DNA of 25,247 bases from JAITWN01 sp964388175 (GTDB lineage: Bacteria > Pseudomonadota > Gammaproteobacteria > SZUA-140): the NCBI GenBank assembly GCA_964388175.1, contig CAYLYS010000037.1, positions 1-25,247 on the forward strand. Direction: 5' to 3'. The translations under genes were made by a program, and so were the position numbers. The stretch's first letter is position 1, and each line of letters starts with the position of its first letter. The notes under the pieces were generated by a model that was not told the DNA's origin, made no database searches, and saw only the letters and a program-made list of their open reading frames with translations. This document shows, one piece after another, positions 7,911 through 14,662 of the stretch.

Positions 7911-8255
7911 TCATTCCAGCGCGAGGATGAAATCCACCAGCGCCGCGATGTCCTCATCCGGTACCCGCGGTGCGTTCGGCGGCATCGGTATGCCACCGGT
8001 CACTGCGGTCCAGTTGCCGGCGCCGCCGTTTTTGACCTTGGCGATCAGCGCATCGCGTGCCGCAGCATCACCGCGGTAATGAGCCGAGACATCGTTCCAT
8101 GCCGGACCGATCACCTTTTTGTCCACGGCGTGGCAGGCGAGGCAGCCATGGCCGCGCGCCATGTCCAGCGCGTCGGCGCGGGCGCCCGGCGCCAGGGCCA
8201 GCAGACCCAGTGAAACGAACAGTACTGCGACGGGAAATGCGATTTTCTTGTTCAT
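7911..8255 (-). CDS. Periplasmic c-type cytochrome, class I
   Basis: The 114-residue precursor starts with a clear signal peptide (MNKKIAFPVAVLFVSLGLLALAP, predicted cleavage after ARA near residue 27). The mature protein of about 87 residues has one haem-binding site CLACH (Cys38, Cys41, His42) and a probable Met axial ligand at Met91 in GGIPMPPN. Size and motif order match small cytochromes of the c551/c552 group, which shuttle electrons between periplasmic redox complexes. A strong Shine-Dalgarno (GGAGGGG) sits just upstream of ATG 8255, which rejects the longer frame to 8369. The stop codon is a few bases from the assembly gap but complete. Its promoter region holds a PhoP-type box, and the PhoP-like regulator gene lies directly downstream. 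Confidence 0.95.
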   Translation of the reverse strand: MNKKIAFPVAVLFVSLGLLALAPGARADALDMARGHGCLACHAVDKKVIGPAWNDVSAHYRGDAAARDALIAKVKNGGAGNWTAVTGGIPMPPNAPRVPDEDIAALVDFILALE

Positions 8256-8301
8256 GTCAGCCCCTCCGTTTTGCCTGGAAATACCGCTACTGTCGGGACT
8301 G

Positions 8302-8335
8302 AGCATAGCGCCGGGATGCTGAACGGAAGCTGAAC
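8302..8335 (-). promoter_or_regulatory. PhoP-type box and promoter of the cytochrome gene
   Basis: On the minus strand two identical hexamers GTTCAG (8330-8335 and 8319-8324) are separated by exactly 5 bases. The identity extends to CCGTTCAGC repeated with an 11-base period. Eleven bases further lies TATGCT (8302-8307) as a -10 element. The spacing is that of OmpR/PhoP boxes that replace the -35 element. GTTCAG-N5-RTTCAG is, from memory, the reported Pseudomonas aeruginosa PhoP box. Transcription would start near 8295, about 40 bases before the ATG. Confidence 0.7.
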
Positions 8336-8348
8336 GGGAAAGGCGACG

Positions 8349-8377
8349 AAAAACACCGCGCCGGGGCATCCGGCGCG
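8349..8377 (-). terminator. Intrinsic terminator of rlmD
   Basis: On the minus strand CGCGCCGG (8370-8377) pairs perfectly with CCGGCGCG (8357-8364) around a 5-base loop. GTG and then TTTTT (8349-8353) follow. It begins 8 bases past the rlmD stop codon, and both stem and U-run are good. Confidence 0.9.
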
Positions 8378-8384
8378 AGCGCGG

Positions 8385-9749
8385 TCAGCGTTCGAAAACG
8401 GCGATGGATTCGACGTGGCTGGTATGAGGGAACATATCGAGTACGCCGGCGCTGCGCAGGCGGTAGCCGCGGGCATTGACCAGGTATTCGGCATCGCGGG
8501 CGAGCGTGGCCGGATTGCAGGAGACGTAGACGATGCGCGCCGGAGGCTGTGCCGGCAGTTGCTTGAGCACTTCGATCGCGCCGCTGCGCGGCGGATCGAG
8601 CAGGACGAGATCCGGTTTCACCACCGACCACACGTGTCCGACGTCGGCATCGACGTAGAGATCGGCGCGCAGGAATTCGGCATTGACGATGCCGTTGCGG
8701 CGCGCGTTTTCCCTCCCCGCCTCGATCAGGCGCTGATCGGCTTCGACGCCGACCACGCGTGCGGCCCGCCGCGCCAGCGGCAGGGTGAAATTGCCGAGAC
8801 CGCAGAACAGATCGAGCACCGTGTCCTGCGCGCCGGCGGCCAGCAGATCCACCGCCGTCTGCACCATACGCTGATTGACTTCGGCGTTGACCTGGATGAA
8901 ATCGGTGGGCTGAAAGGCCAGCCGCACATCGAATGCGGGCAGGGCGTAGACGAGCGGCTCCGCTTCCGGTTTCGGCGTTTCGGGCCACAGTGCGGTGACG
9001 GTCTCGGGACCGCCCGGCTGCGCATAGATGCGCACGCCCCGCGCCGCGCCGAAATCGCGCAAGTGCCGTTCGTCGGCCGCGCTCAGCGGGACGAGGTGGC
9101 GGAACACCAGCGCCACCTCGTCATCGCCGCAGGCCGTTTCGATCTGCGGCAGGCGTTCGTTGCACGACAGCGCGCTGACCAGTTCGACCAGCGCCGGCAG
9201 CAGCTTCTCGACGCGCTCGTCGAGTACCAGGCATTCCCGCAGCGGCGTGATATAGCTGCTGCGTCTTTCGCGGAAACCGATGATGATGCCGCCCTTGGCG
9301 GGCACGTTGCGCACGCCAAGGCGGGCGCTGCGACGATAATGCCTGGCGCCGGCGCTGATCGGCGGCAGCCAGGATGCGGGCGTCAGCGCACCGAAGCGCT
9401 GCAGCTTGTCGCGCAGCAGATCCTCCTTGGCGCGAATCTGTGCTTCGAAACGCAGATGCTGCAGGCTGCAGCCGCCGCAGACGCCGAAATGCGGACATTC
9501 GGGTGTGACGCGATCGGGCGATGCGACGAGCACCTCCGCCACGCGCGCATGATCGTAGTGTCGCTTGCTCTTTTCGAAAGCGATCCGCACGCGCTCACCG
9601 GGCAAGGCGCCGGCGACGAAAGCCACTTTGCCGTCGATGCGCGCGACGCCGCGGCCGTCGTCGGTCAGCGATTCCACCACCGCCTCCACTTCCGGCGGCG
9701 GTATGCGCCGTTTCGTTCTGCCGTTCGTCGATTGTCTGGCCGGTTTCAT
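8385..9749 (-). CDS. rlmD: 23S rRNA (uracil-1939-C5)-methyltransferase RlmD
   Basis: The 454-residue product methylates U1939 of 23S rRNA using S-adenosylmethionine. An N-terminal TRAM domain (about residues 17-75) is followed by iron-sulfur ligands Cys85, Cys91, Cys94 and Cys173 (CPHFGVCGGC and RECLVL). The methyltransferase motif is VLDLFCGLGNFTLPLA (311-326), with DPPRSG (385-390) and the catalytic Cys411 in YVSCNPATLARD. The end HVESIAVF is typical of RlmD/RumA. Two starts compete. ATG 9779 overlaps the DUF503 gene by 23 bases with a poor Shine-Dalgarno, whereas ATG 9749 lies 7 bases past that stop and has GAAGG at good spacing, so I chose 9749. A strong terminator follows, making it the last gene of the long minus-strand run. 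Confidence 0.95.
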   Translation of the reverse strand: MKPARQSTNGRTKRRIPPPEVEAVVESLTDDGRGVARIDGKVAFVAGALPGERVRIAFEKSKRHYDHARVAEVLVASPDRVTPECPHFGVCGGCSLQHLRFEAQIRAKEDLLRDKLQRFGALTPASWLPPISAGARHYRRSARLGVRNVPAKGGIIIGFRERRSSYITPLRECLVLDERVEKLLPALVELVSALSCNERLPQIETACGDDEVALVFRHLVPLSAADERHLRDFGAARGVRIYAQPGGPETVTALWPETPKPEAEPLVYALPAFDVRLAFQPTDFIQVNAEVNQRMVQTAVDLLAAGAQDTVLDLFCGLGNFTLPLARRAARVVGVEADQRLIEAGRENARRNGIVNAEFLRADLYVDADVGHVWSVVKPDLVLLDPPRSGAIEVLKQLPAQPPARIVYVSCNPATLARDAEYLVNARGYRLRSAGVLDMFPHTSHVESIAVFER

Positions 9750-9756
9750 GGTGCCT

Positions 9757-10056
9757 TCAAATCCATTCGCGCCGGACATCCAGCAACTGGATATCCCCGG
9801 TATCTTCTATCAGCTTGCCGATCGCGCTCAGGCTGCGTTCGAGGTGCTGCCGATCGTTGCTGATCATCACCATGCCGATCAGCGCGCGCTGCCATTCGTC
9901 GAGATGGGCGATCTCGGCGATCGAAACATTGAATTTCGCCGCGATGCGATCCTTGATGCTTTTCAGCGCCCGCCGCTTGGTCTTGAGCGAATCCGAATGC
10001 GGAACCAGCAGGTCGACGGTGAGCAGCACGACATGTGCTTTGTGCTCGGCGGACAT
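9757..10056 (-). CDS. DUF503 family protein
   Basis: A 99-residue soluble protein of the DUF503 (YlxP-like) family, recognised by VVLLTVDLLVPHSDSLKTKR near the start, the IKDRIAAKFNVSIAEIAHLDEWQRALIGMVMISND core and a short C-terminal tail. In many bacteria relatives lie next to rbfA, infB or truB and are suspected to work in ribosome or RNA metabolism, but no activity is established. Here it lies immediately upstream of rlmD, an rRNA modification gene, which fits that suspicion. AGGAGG 6 bases before the ATG supports this start. Confidence 0.9.
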   Translation of the reverse strand: MSAEHKAHVVLLTVDLLVPHSDSLKTKRRALKSIKDRIAAKFNVSIAEIAHLDEWQRALIGMVMISNDRQHLERSLSAIGKLIEDTGDIQLLDVRREWI

Positions 10057-10148
10057 GGTTTCCTCCTGTGCGTGCAGCGCCCATCACGGCTCGCCGCGGC
10101 GGCACCGCGCTGCCGCATCGCGCCCTCGTCGTCATGATGATCGTTGCT

Positions 10149-10616
10149 TCAGCCCAGAACGAAACCGCCGCGGCCGGCGGCGACCAGGGCGGTGAGCAGC
10201 AGTCCGAGGGCGAGATTGAGCCCGACGAGCCGGCGGATACCCGCCAGTGCGGCCGCGCCCGCCGGCCAGTCCTGCTGCGCGGTTGCGCGGCGCAGACGGC
10301 GGTAAGGCGCGAAGTAGACGTGCAGATACAGCGCAATCATCGTCAGACCGAGCACCAGCATCACATGCACATAGACCGGGCTGTTGCCCATCCCGCCGAA
10401 CAGACTGAAGATCAGCCACAGACCGGTCAGCGGCAGCGCCACGACGATGGCCGATACCCAGGGAAAGAAGCGGGCGAAGACATCCGTCCACAGCGTCAGG
10501 CGCTGAGGCGGTTCGAGCCGCAGCGCGGCGGGACGAAGCACGACATAGGCGAAAAACATACCCCCGACCCAGAGCACGGCGGCGAGCAGATGAACAGTGA
10601 GCAGCAAGGGAATCAT
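10149..10616 (-). CDS. CopD-like four-helix membrane protein
   Basis: The 155-residue protein has four predicted membrane helices, at about residues 3-25, 49-75, 80-101 and 130-150. The pattern (VHLLAAVLWVGGMFFAYVVLRPAAL at the start, YVHVMLVLGLTMIALYLHVY in the third helix) resembles the CopD/DUF2269 group of small integral proteins, in which helix-borne histidines (His9, His86 or His88, His99) can bind haem or metal. The exact role is unknown. Its ATG overlaps the mtnC stop by 4 bases (ATGA, 10613-10616), so it is translated from the methionine-salvage message, although no part in that pathway is known. A 92-base spacer separates it from the DUF503 gene. Confidence 0.8.
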   Translation of the reverse strand: MIPLLLTVHLLAAVLWVGGMFFAYVVLRPAALRLEPPQRLTLWTDVFARFFPWVSAIVVALPLTGLWLIFSLFGGMGNSPVYVHVMLVLGLTMIALYLHVYFAPYRRLRRATAQQDWPAGAAALAGIRRLVGLNLALGLLLTALVAAGRGGFVLG

Positions 10617-11293
10617 GATGGTTTGATCTCGGTGAAGTCGCGTGCCTGGCGGTGTGCGGCATCGGTTCGCCGCTCACCCTCGCGCACGAGTTGCCAGGTC
10701 TGCATGCCCGCCGCGCGGGCGGCGTCGAGCTCCGCCTGCACGTCGGAAAGGAACAGGATCGCATCGGGCGCCAGACCGATATCCCCGGCGATGTGCCGGT
10801 AGGAAGCGATCTCGGATTTGGCGCCGATGCGGGTGTCGTAATAGCCGCTGAACAGCGGCGTCAGATCGCCCGCGGGCGTATGCGCGAACAGCAGCTTCTG
10901 TGCATGCACCGATCCCGAGGAATAGACATGGAGGCCGATACCGCGCGCATGCCAGGCACGCAGCGCGGCGACGGCATCCTCGTAGATATGGCCGGTGAAG
11001 TCCCCGGTGCGGTAACCGTGCTCCCAGATCAATCCCTGCAGCGTCTTGAGCGGCGTGACCTTGCGATCCTCGTCGATCCAGCGCAGCAACTGCGTGACGA
11101 CCGCCTCGATATCGGCCTGCGGTTCACCCATCAGCTGGCGGCATTCCGCCAGACTGGCCGCCACCTGCGGTTCGTGCGCCTGCGCGCGCACGAAATCACC
11201 GATGTAGCGGCGGGCATAGGGAAACAGCACGTCCTTGACGAAGGAAAGAGAGGAAGTCGTTCCTTCGATGTCGGTGAGCACGGCGCGGATCAT
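10613..11293 (-). CDS. mtnC: Enolase-phosphatase E1 MtnC
   Basis: This 226-residue HAD-superfamily enzyme enolises and dephosphorylates 2,3-diketo-5-methylthiopentyl-1-phosphate to the acireductone in methionine salvage. Visible motifs are AVLTDIEGTTSSLSFV (nucleophile Asp8 with the E1-specific Glu10), YSSGSV (HAD motif II Ser) and FLSDVQAELDAA (motif III acidic residues). Length is normal for bacterial MtnC. The open frame continues upstream to 11476 inside mtnD, but the family N-terminus MIRAVLTDIEGTT starts at 11293, where ATGA overlaps the mtnD stop. Order mtnB-mtnD-mtnC with 4-base overlaps indicates one tightly coupled operon. Confidence 0.96.
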   Translation of the reverse strand: MIRAVLTDIEGTTSSLSFVKDVLFPYARRYIGDFVRAQAHEPQVAASLAECRQLMGEPQADIEAVVTQLLRWIDEDRKVTPLKTLQGLIWEHGYRTGDFTGHIYEDAVAALRAWHARGIGLHVYSSGSVHAQKLLFAHTPAGDLTPLFSGYYDTRIGAKSEIASYRHIAGDIGLAPDAILFLSDVQAELDAARAAGMQTWQLVREGERRTDAAHRQARDFTEIKPS

Positions 11294-11847
11294 GCGGCTT
11301 TCTGCACCAGGGTGTCGAAATCGGGGAAACGGCGCGCGATATCGCTGCCGGTGAAATCGCCGACCCAGCCTTCGGGCGTGATGAAGAAGCGAATGCACTT
11401 GAAATCGGGTGCTACGCCCATGTCGAACCAATGCCGGGTATTGGCCGGCACGCTGATGAGATCGCCCTGCTCGCACAGCATGGCGTAGACCTTGTCGCCG
11501 ATGTGCAGATAGAACAGACCGCGCCCTTCGACGAAGAAGCGGATTTCGAAATCGTCGTGGGTGTGCTCATCGAGGAATTTCGCCCGCAGCGTGGCGCACT
11601 GCGGATTGTCCGGACGCAGGCTCACCACGTCCACGCTCTCGAAGCCGTATTCGCCATTGAGCTGCTCCACCTGCTCAGCGTAGGCCTGCAGCACTTCTTC
11701 CTGGGCGGCGTTGCCGCTCAAGGGGCGGCTGGCTTCCCAGCGTTCGAAACCGACGCCGATCTCCTGCAACAGCGGAGCGATATCCTCGTACCGGGAATGG
11801 CGGCTGATCTCGCGGGCATTCTCAGTATAAATATGAAGCATGCTCAT
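11290..11847 (-). CDS. mtnD: Acireductone dioxygenase MtnD
   Basis: This 185-residue cupin enzyme converts the acireductone plus oxygen to 2-keto-4-methylthiobutyrate and formate when iron-bound (the nickel form gives an off-pathway product). Metal ligands are visible: His95, His97 and Glu101 in HTHDDFEIRFFVEG, and His139 in NTRHWFDMG. The first ATG (11847) is favoured over the one two codons later because a perfect AAGGAGG lies 8 bases upstream (11856-11862). This strong site sits inside the end of mtnB and should boost dioxygenase synthesis relative to its neighbours. The start overlaps the mtnB stop by 4 bases, and the stop overlaps the mtnC start by 4 bases. Confidence 0.97.
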   Translation of the reverse strand: MSMLHIYTENAREISRHSRYEDIAPLLQEIGVGFERWEASRPLSGNAAQEEVLQAYAEQVEQLNGEYGFESVDVVSLRPDNPQCATLRAKFLDEHTHDDFEIRFFVEGRGLFYLHIGDKVYAMLCEQGDLISVPANTRHWFDMGVAPDFKCIRFFITPEGWVGDFTGSDIARRFPDFDTLVQKAA

Positions 11848-12452
11848 GCTTTTAACCTCCTTATCTCAAGCTCACACTGAAAAAGAAACTCAAGCGCTTC
11901 GAGGTGGCGCAGCGTCGCGGCAACGGAATCTCCCCAGGTATAAAGTCCGTGTCCGGCAAGCAGGTAGGCCGGTATGGCCAGGCCGGCCCGGAGCCGCTCC
12001 TCGACCTGCAGCGACAGGCGCTCCATGTCCTGGTCGTTGTCGAAAACGGGAATCTCCACGTCGGTCTGGTGTGTGCCGATACCGGGAAACGCCTTCAGCA
12101 CTTCCATCTGTTCGATATGCACACTGCCGCTCTGCAGGCGCGACAGCACGGTCGCGTTGACCGAATGCGTGTGCAGCACGCAGGCGATGTCCGCATCGTG
12201 GCGGTAGAGCTGAGCGTGCAGCAGTGTTTCGGCGGAAGGACGTTTGTCCTCGCGGGGGAGGCCATGCATATCGACGCGCATCACGTCCGCTGGGCCGAGC
12301 CGGCCCTTGTGTGCACCGGAAACGGTGATGGCGATCTCGCCGTCGTCGAGACGCACGGAAAAGTTGCCGCTCGTCGCCGGCACCCAGCCGCGCTGGTCGG
12401 CGTAGCGGCCGACCTCGATCAGGGCGGCGACGACATTATCGAAACGGTTCAT
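11844..12452 (-). CDS. mtnB: Methylthioribulose-1-phosphate dehydratase MtnB
   Basis: The 202-residue product belongs to the class II aldolase fold and dehydrates methylthioribulose-1-phosphate to the diketo substrate of MtnC. Conserved phrases are GWVPATSGNFSVRL, ITVSGAHKG, SAETLLHAQLY, the zinc-ligand pair His94 and His96 in VLHTHSVNATVL, and LAGHGLYTWG. The ATG at 12452 gives the usual family N-terminus. An in-frame ATG at 12491 would add 13 residues, and neither has a strong Shine-Dalgarno. It is the first mtn gene here, 97 bases after the Nudix stop. The isomerase (mtnA) and the nucleoside-cleaving step are not in the window. Confidence 0.95.
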   Translation of the reverse strand: MNRFDNVVAALIEVGRYADQRGWVPATSGNFSVRLDDGEIAITVSGAHKGRLGPADVMRVDMHGLPREDKRPSAETLLHAQLYRHDADIACVLHTHSVNATVLSRLQSGSVHIEQMEVLKAFPGIGTHQTDVEIPVFDNDQDMERLSLQVEERLRAGLAIPAYLLAGHGLYTWGDSVAATLRHLEALEFLFQCELEIRRLKA

Positions 12453-12549
12453 GGCGGATGACGCTGATCCGGTTGAAATCGGGATGCTCATGATAGCCCA
12501 GGGCCGTCCCCTTGAGTAGCAGCATGCGGAGTGGCAGTAGCATGGGATT
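12453..12549 (-). promoter_or_regulatory. Spacer upstream of mtnB, possible leader
   Basis: These 97 bases between the Nudix stop and mtnB could carry an mtn promoter. TGCTACT occurs twice on the minus strand about 20 bases apart, but I see no good -35/-10 pair, terminator or recognisable SAM riboswitch. Read-through from the upstream genes is equally possible. Confidence 0.2.
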
Positions 12550-13062
12550 TCAGCCGCCGCGGCGCAGAAAACGCTCGGTGCGCGCCAGGCCGGCGAGCGT
12601 CTTGGCATCGTCGATCTCGCCGTCGAGCGCACGCGCGAGCGCTTCGGCGAAAGGCAGCCAGTGTATCTCGATGACTTCGTCGGCGCCCGGGCTGGGCGTG
12701 GCGGTGGCAAGGCCACGGGCGAGATAGAGATGGATCCGCTCGGTGAAGACGCCGGGCGAGCTCAGCACCGCCCCGAGCTCATCCCAGCGCGCCGCGTTCA
12801 CGCCCGCTTCTTCCAGCAGTTCGCGCTGTGCGGTCTGCAGTGGCGGTTCGCCATGATCGATCTTGCCGGCGGGCAGCTCCCACAGCCAGCCGCCGATCGC
12901 GTATCGGTACTGGCGCAGCAGGCAGACGCGCTCTTCGCTATCGAGCGCGACGATCGCCGCACCGCCCGGATGGCGCACGATCTCGAACACAGGGCGGCTG
13001 CCGTTGGGCAGTTCGGCGGTGTCGACGTCGACCGTCACGATGCGGCCGCGGAATATCTTCAT
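12550..13062 (-). CDS. Nudix hydrolase, ADP-ribose pyrophosphatase-like
   Basis: A 170-residue Nudix protein with an intact Nudix box at about residues 66-88: GKIDHGEPPLQTAQ followed by RELLEEAGV, matching GX5EX7REUXEEXGU. The preceding VCLLRQYRYAIGGWLWELPAG is characteristic of the NudF/YffH-type nucleotide-sugar and ADP-ribose pyrophosphatases. The expected reaction is hydrolysis of ADP-ribose to AMP and ribose-5-phosphate, but substrate cannot be fixed from sequence. Its ATG overlaps the hydrolase stop by 4 bases (13059-13062), so it is coupled to that gene. A housecleaning or stress role would fit its position behind msrA. Confidence 0.92.
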   Translation of the reverse strand: MKIFRGRIVTVDVDTAELPNGSRPVFEIVRHPGGAAIVALDSEERVCLLRQYRYAIGGWLWELPAGKIDHGEPPLQTAQRELLEEAGVNAARWDELGAVLSSPGVFTERIHLYLARGLATATPSPGADEVIEIHWLPFAEALARALDGEIDDAKTLAGLARTERFLRRGG

Positions 13063-13832
13063 GTTTCTGTCCCATCCAGATAGATTGCGGACCAGGCGGC
13101 GATCATCGCGGCGGCGTACTGCGCATCGCCTTCACGCGAGAGCAGATGATCCGCGCCGGGCAGTGCGATCAGGCTTTTCGGCTGCGCGGCGGCGGCGAAG
13201 ATGCGCTCGCCGTGGCTGATATCGGCGGTGCGATCCTGCGTCGCGTGCAATACCAGCAGTGCGGCATCGAGGCCGCCGATGGCGCCATCGATCTGCGTAT
13301 GGCGCAGATCGTCGACGAGCTGAGGCGTGAGGCGGTAAACGATGCCACCGATCTCGGCCTCGGCGTATCCCTGCTTCGCCATTGCCTCATCGAGCGCCCC
13401 GAGTTGGGTGAGCACGTGGGCGGGCGTGCTCGGTGCATTGATGGTCGCCACCGCCCGCACCGAAGCGATGCCGGGTGCGGCGGCAAGCACCGCCGCACCG
13501 CCCAGCGAATGCCCGATCAGCAGGCCGGGCGCCTGATGCTCGGCCGCCAGGAAACGCGCCGCGGCGAGCACGTCCGCCGTGCTGGTACTGAAATTGGTTT
13601 CCTCGAAGCGCCCACCGCTTTCGCCTAGGCCGGCGAAATCGAGGCGCAGCACGGCGAGCCCGTGCCCTGCCAGCGTGCGCGCCATGTGGCGAATGAACTT
13701 GTAGTTGCGATTGCAGGTAAAGCAGTGCGCGAAGACGGCGTATGCGCGCGGCGATCCCGCGCGCGGCAGATCCAGGCTGGCAGTGAGCGCGATACCGCGG
13801 TCATTGTCGAAACCGACCCTGAGCGTACGCAC
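13059..13832 (-). CDS. Alpha/beta hydrolase, OsmC-associated type
   Basis: The 257-residue protein is a serine hydrolase-fold enzyme with the nucleophile elbow GHSLGG (Ser109), a probable acid in LHATQDRTADISHGERIF and a probable His in LPGADHLLSREGD. The N-terminal phrase AVFAHCFTCNRNYKFIRHMARTL and LDFAGLGESGGRFEETNFST closely resemble the hydrolase half of proteins that carry a C-terminal OsmC domain, but no OsmC domain is present. The start codon is GTG at 13832, 3 bases after the msrA stop, with AGGAAG upstream inside msrA. The pairing with msrA suggests handling of oxidised or peroxidised substrates, which is an inference. Confidence 0.9.
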   Translation of the reverse strand: MRTLRVGFDNDRGIALTASLDLPRAGSPRAYAVFAHCFTCNRNYKFIRHMARTLAGHGLAVLRLDFAGLGESGGRFEETNFSTSTADVLAAARFLAAEHQAPGLLIGHSLGGAAVLAAAPGIASVRAVATINAPSTPAHVLTQLGALDEAMAKQGYAEAEIGGIVYRLTPQLVDDLRHTQIDGAIGGLDAALLVLHATQDRTADISHGERIFAAAAQPKSLIALPGADHLLSREGDAQYAAAMIAAWSAIYLDGTET

Positions 13833-13835
13833 GGC

Positions 13836-14480
13836 TCAGCTTCCTGACAGAACGCCGCCCGGGCAGGACACGCCGGTGCCGCCCAGGCCGCAGTAACCGT
13901 GCGGCACCTTGGCCAGATACTGCTGGTGCTCGCTCTCGGCGTAATAGAAGGTCGGCGCCAGTTCGATCCCGGTACTGATGTCGCCCAGGCCGGCGGCATG
14001 CAGCGCCTGCTGATAGCGCTCGCGCGAAGCGAGCGCGCGGGCACGCTGGTCTTCGTCCTGCACATGAATCGCCGAGCGGTACTGCGTGCCGACATCGTTG
14101 CCCTGGCGCATGCCCTGGGTCGGGTCATGTCCTTCCCAGAACACCTGCAGCAGCGCCTCAAAGGCGATGAGCCGCGGATCGTAGACGATCCGCACGACTT
14201 CGCAGTGCCCTGTCATGCCGCTGCAGATCTCGCGGTAAGTGGGATTCGGGGTATATCCACCGGCATAACCGACAGCGGTGACGTACACACCCGGCAGCGA
14301 CCAGAAGGCGCGCTCGGCACCCCAGAAACAACCCATGCCGAAGCCGACTTCGTGCAGACCGGGCGGGAAAGGCGGCAGAATCGGCCGGCCATTGACGAAA
14401 TGGCGGTTTTCCACCGCCATCGCCGTCGTCCGTCCCGGCAGCGCCTCCGACGGTGCGGGCATCCGCAGCTTATTCATCAT
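13836..14480 (-). CDS. msrA: Peptide methionine-(S)-S-oxide reductase MsrA
   Basis: The 214-residue enzyme repairs methionine-S-sulfoxide in proteins. The catalytic motif is GFGMGCFWGAERAFW with Cys51. Further family phrases are VGYAGGYTPNPTY, GHCEVVRIVYDP, FWEGHDPTQGMRQGNDVGTQYRS and APTFYYAESEHQQYL. Two C-terminal cysteines (Cys197 and Cys206 in GYCGLGGTGVSC) are candidates for recycling. It has the N-terminal extension seen in E. coli-type MsrA. ATG 14480 has AAGGA about 9 bases upstream; a second ATG follows directly. It heads an apparent operon with the alpha/beta hydrolase and Nudix genes and is divergent from cysH. Confidence 0.97.
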   Translation of the reverse strand: MMNKLRMPAPSEALPGRTTAMAVENRHFVNGRPILPPFPPGLHEVGFGMGCFWGAERAFWSLPGVYVTAVGYAGGYTPNPTYREICSGMTGHCEVVRIVYDPRLIAFEALLQVFWEGHDPTQGMRQGNDVGTQYRSAIHVQDEDQRARALASRERYQQALHAAGLGDISTGIELAPTFYYAESEHQQYLAKVPHGYCGLGGTGVSCPGGVLSGS

Positions 14481-14662
14481 AATGGTGTATCCTTCATCGC
14501 CATTGGCCGATGTGATGTGAACAGAGCGCTCGATCCAAGGGATCCGATCGTTTACTTGATAACTATAATGTATTAAAATTCGTTCTATATCACGTTTTGG
14601 TTATATAAAAACGCCTACTAAGCTTATAAGAAACATTTATAAGCCGTACGAGAGACATTCCG
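14481..14662. promoter_or_regulatory. AT-rich divergent promoter region, msrA and cysH
   Basis: This 182-base spacer is strikingly AT-rich from about 14550 to 14645. It holds a perfect TATAAT on the plus strand at 14564-14569, whose -35 position (GATCCG) is poor; this suggests an activator-dependent cysH promoter. A second TATATAAA run is at 14602-14609. The minus strand offers TTATAG near the same place for msrA. CysB or a similar LysR-type activator would be expected for cysH, but I cannot identify its site with confidence. Confidence 0.5.
14622..14644. repeat. Perfect 8-7-8 dyad upstream of cysH
   Basis: GCTTATAA (14622-14629) and TTATAAGC (14637-14644) are perfect inverted repeats around the 7-base spacer GAAACAT. 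The dyad ends 18 bases before the cysH ATG. It could be an operator, or an RNA hairpin in the cysH leader if the TATAAT at 14564 is used. The stem is too AT-rich and lacks a T-run, so a terminator is unlikely. Confidence 0.6.

Noticed and set aside
8415..9863. 482-codon plus-strand open frame
   Set aside because: It is antisense to rlmD and has no recognisable domain.
12453..12549. SAM-type riboswitch upstream of mtnB
   Set aside because: The 97 bases show no conserved riboswitch core or expression-platform terminator that I can recognise.
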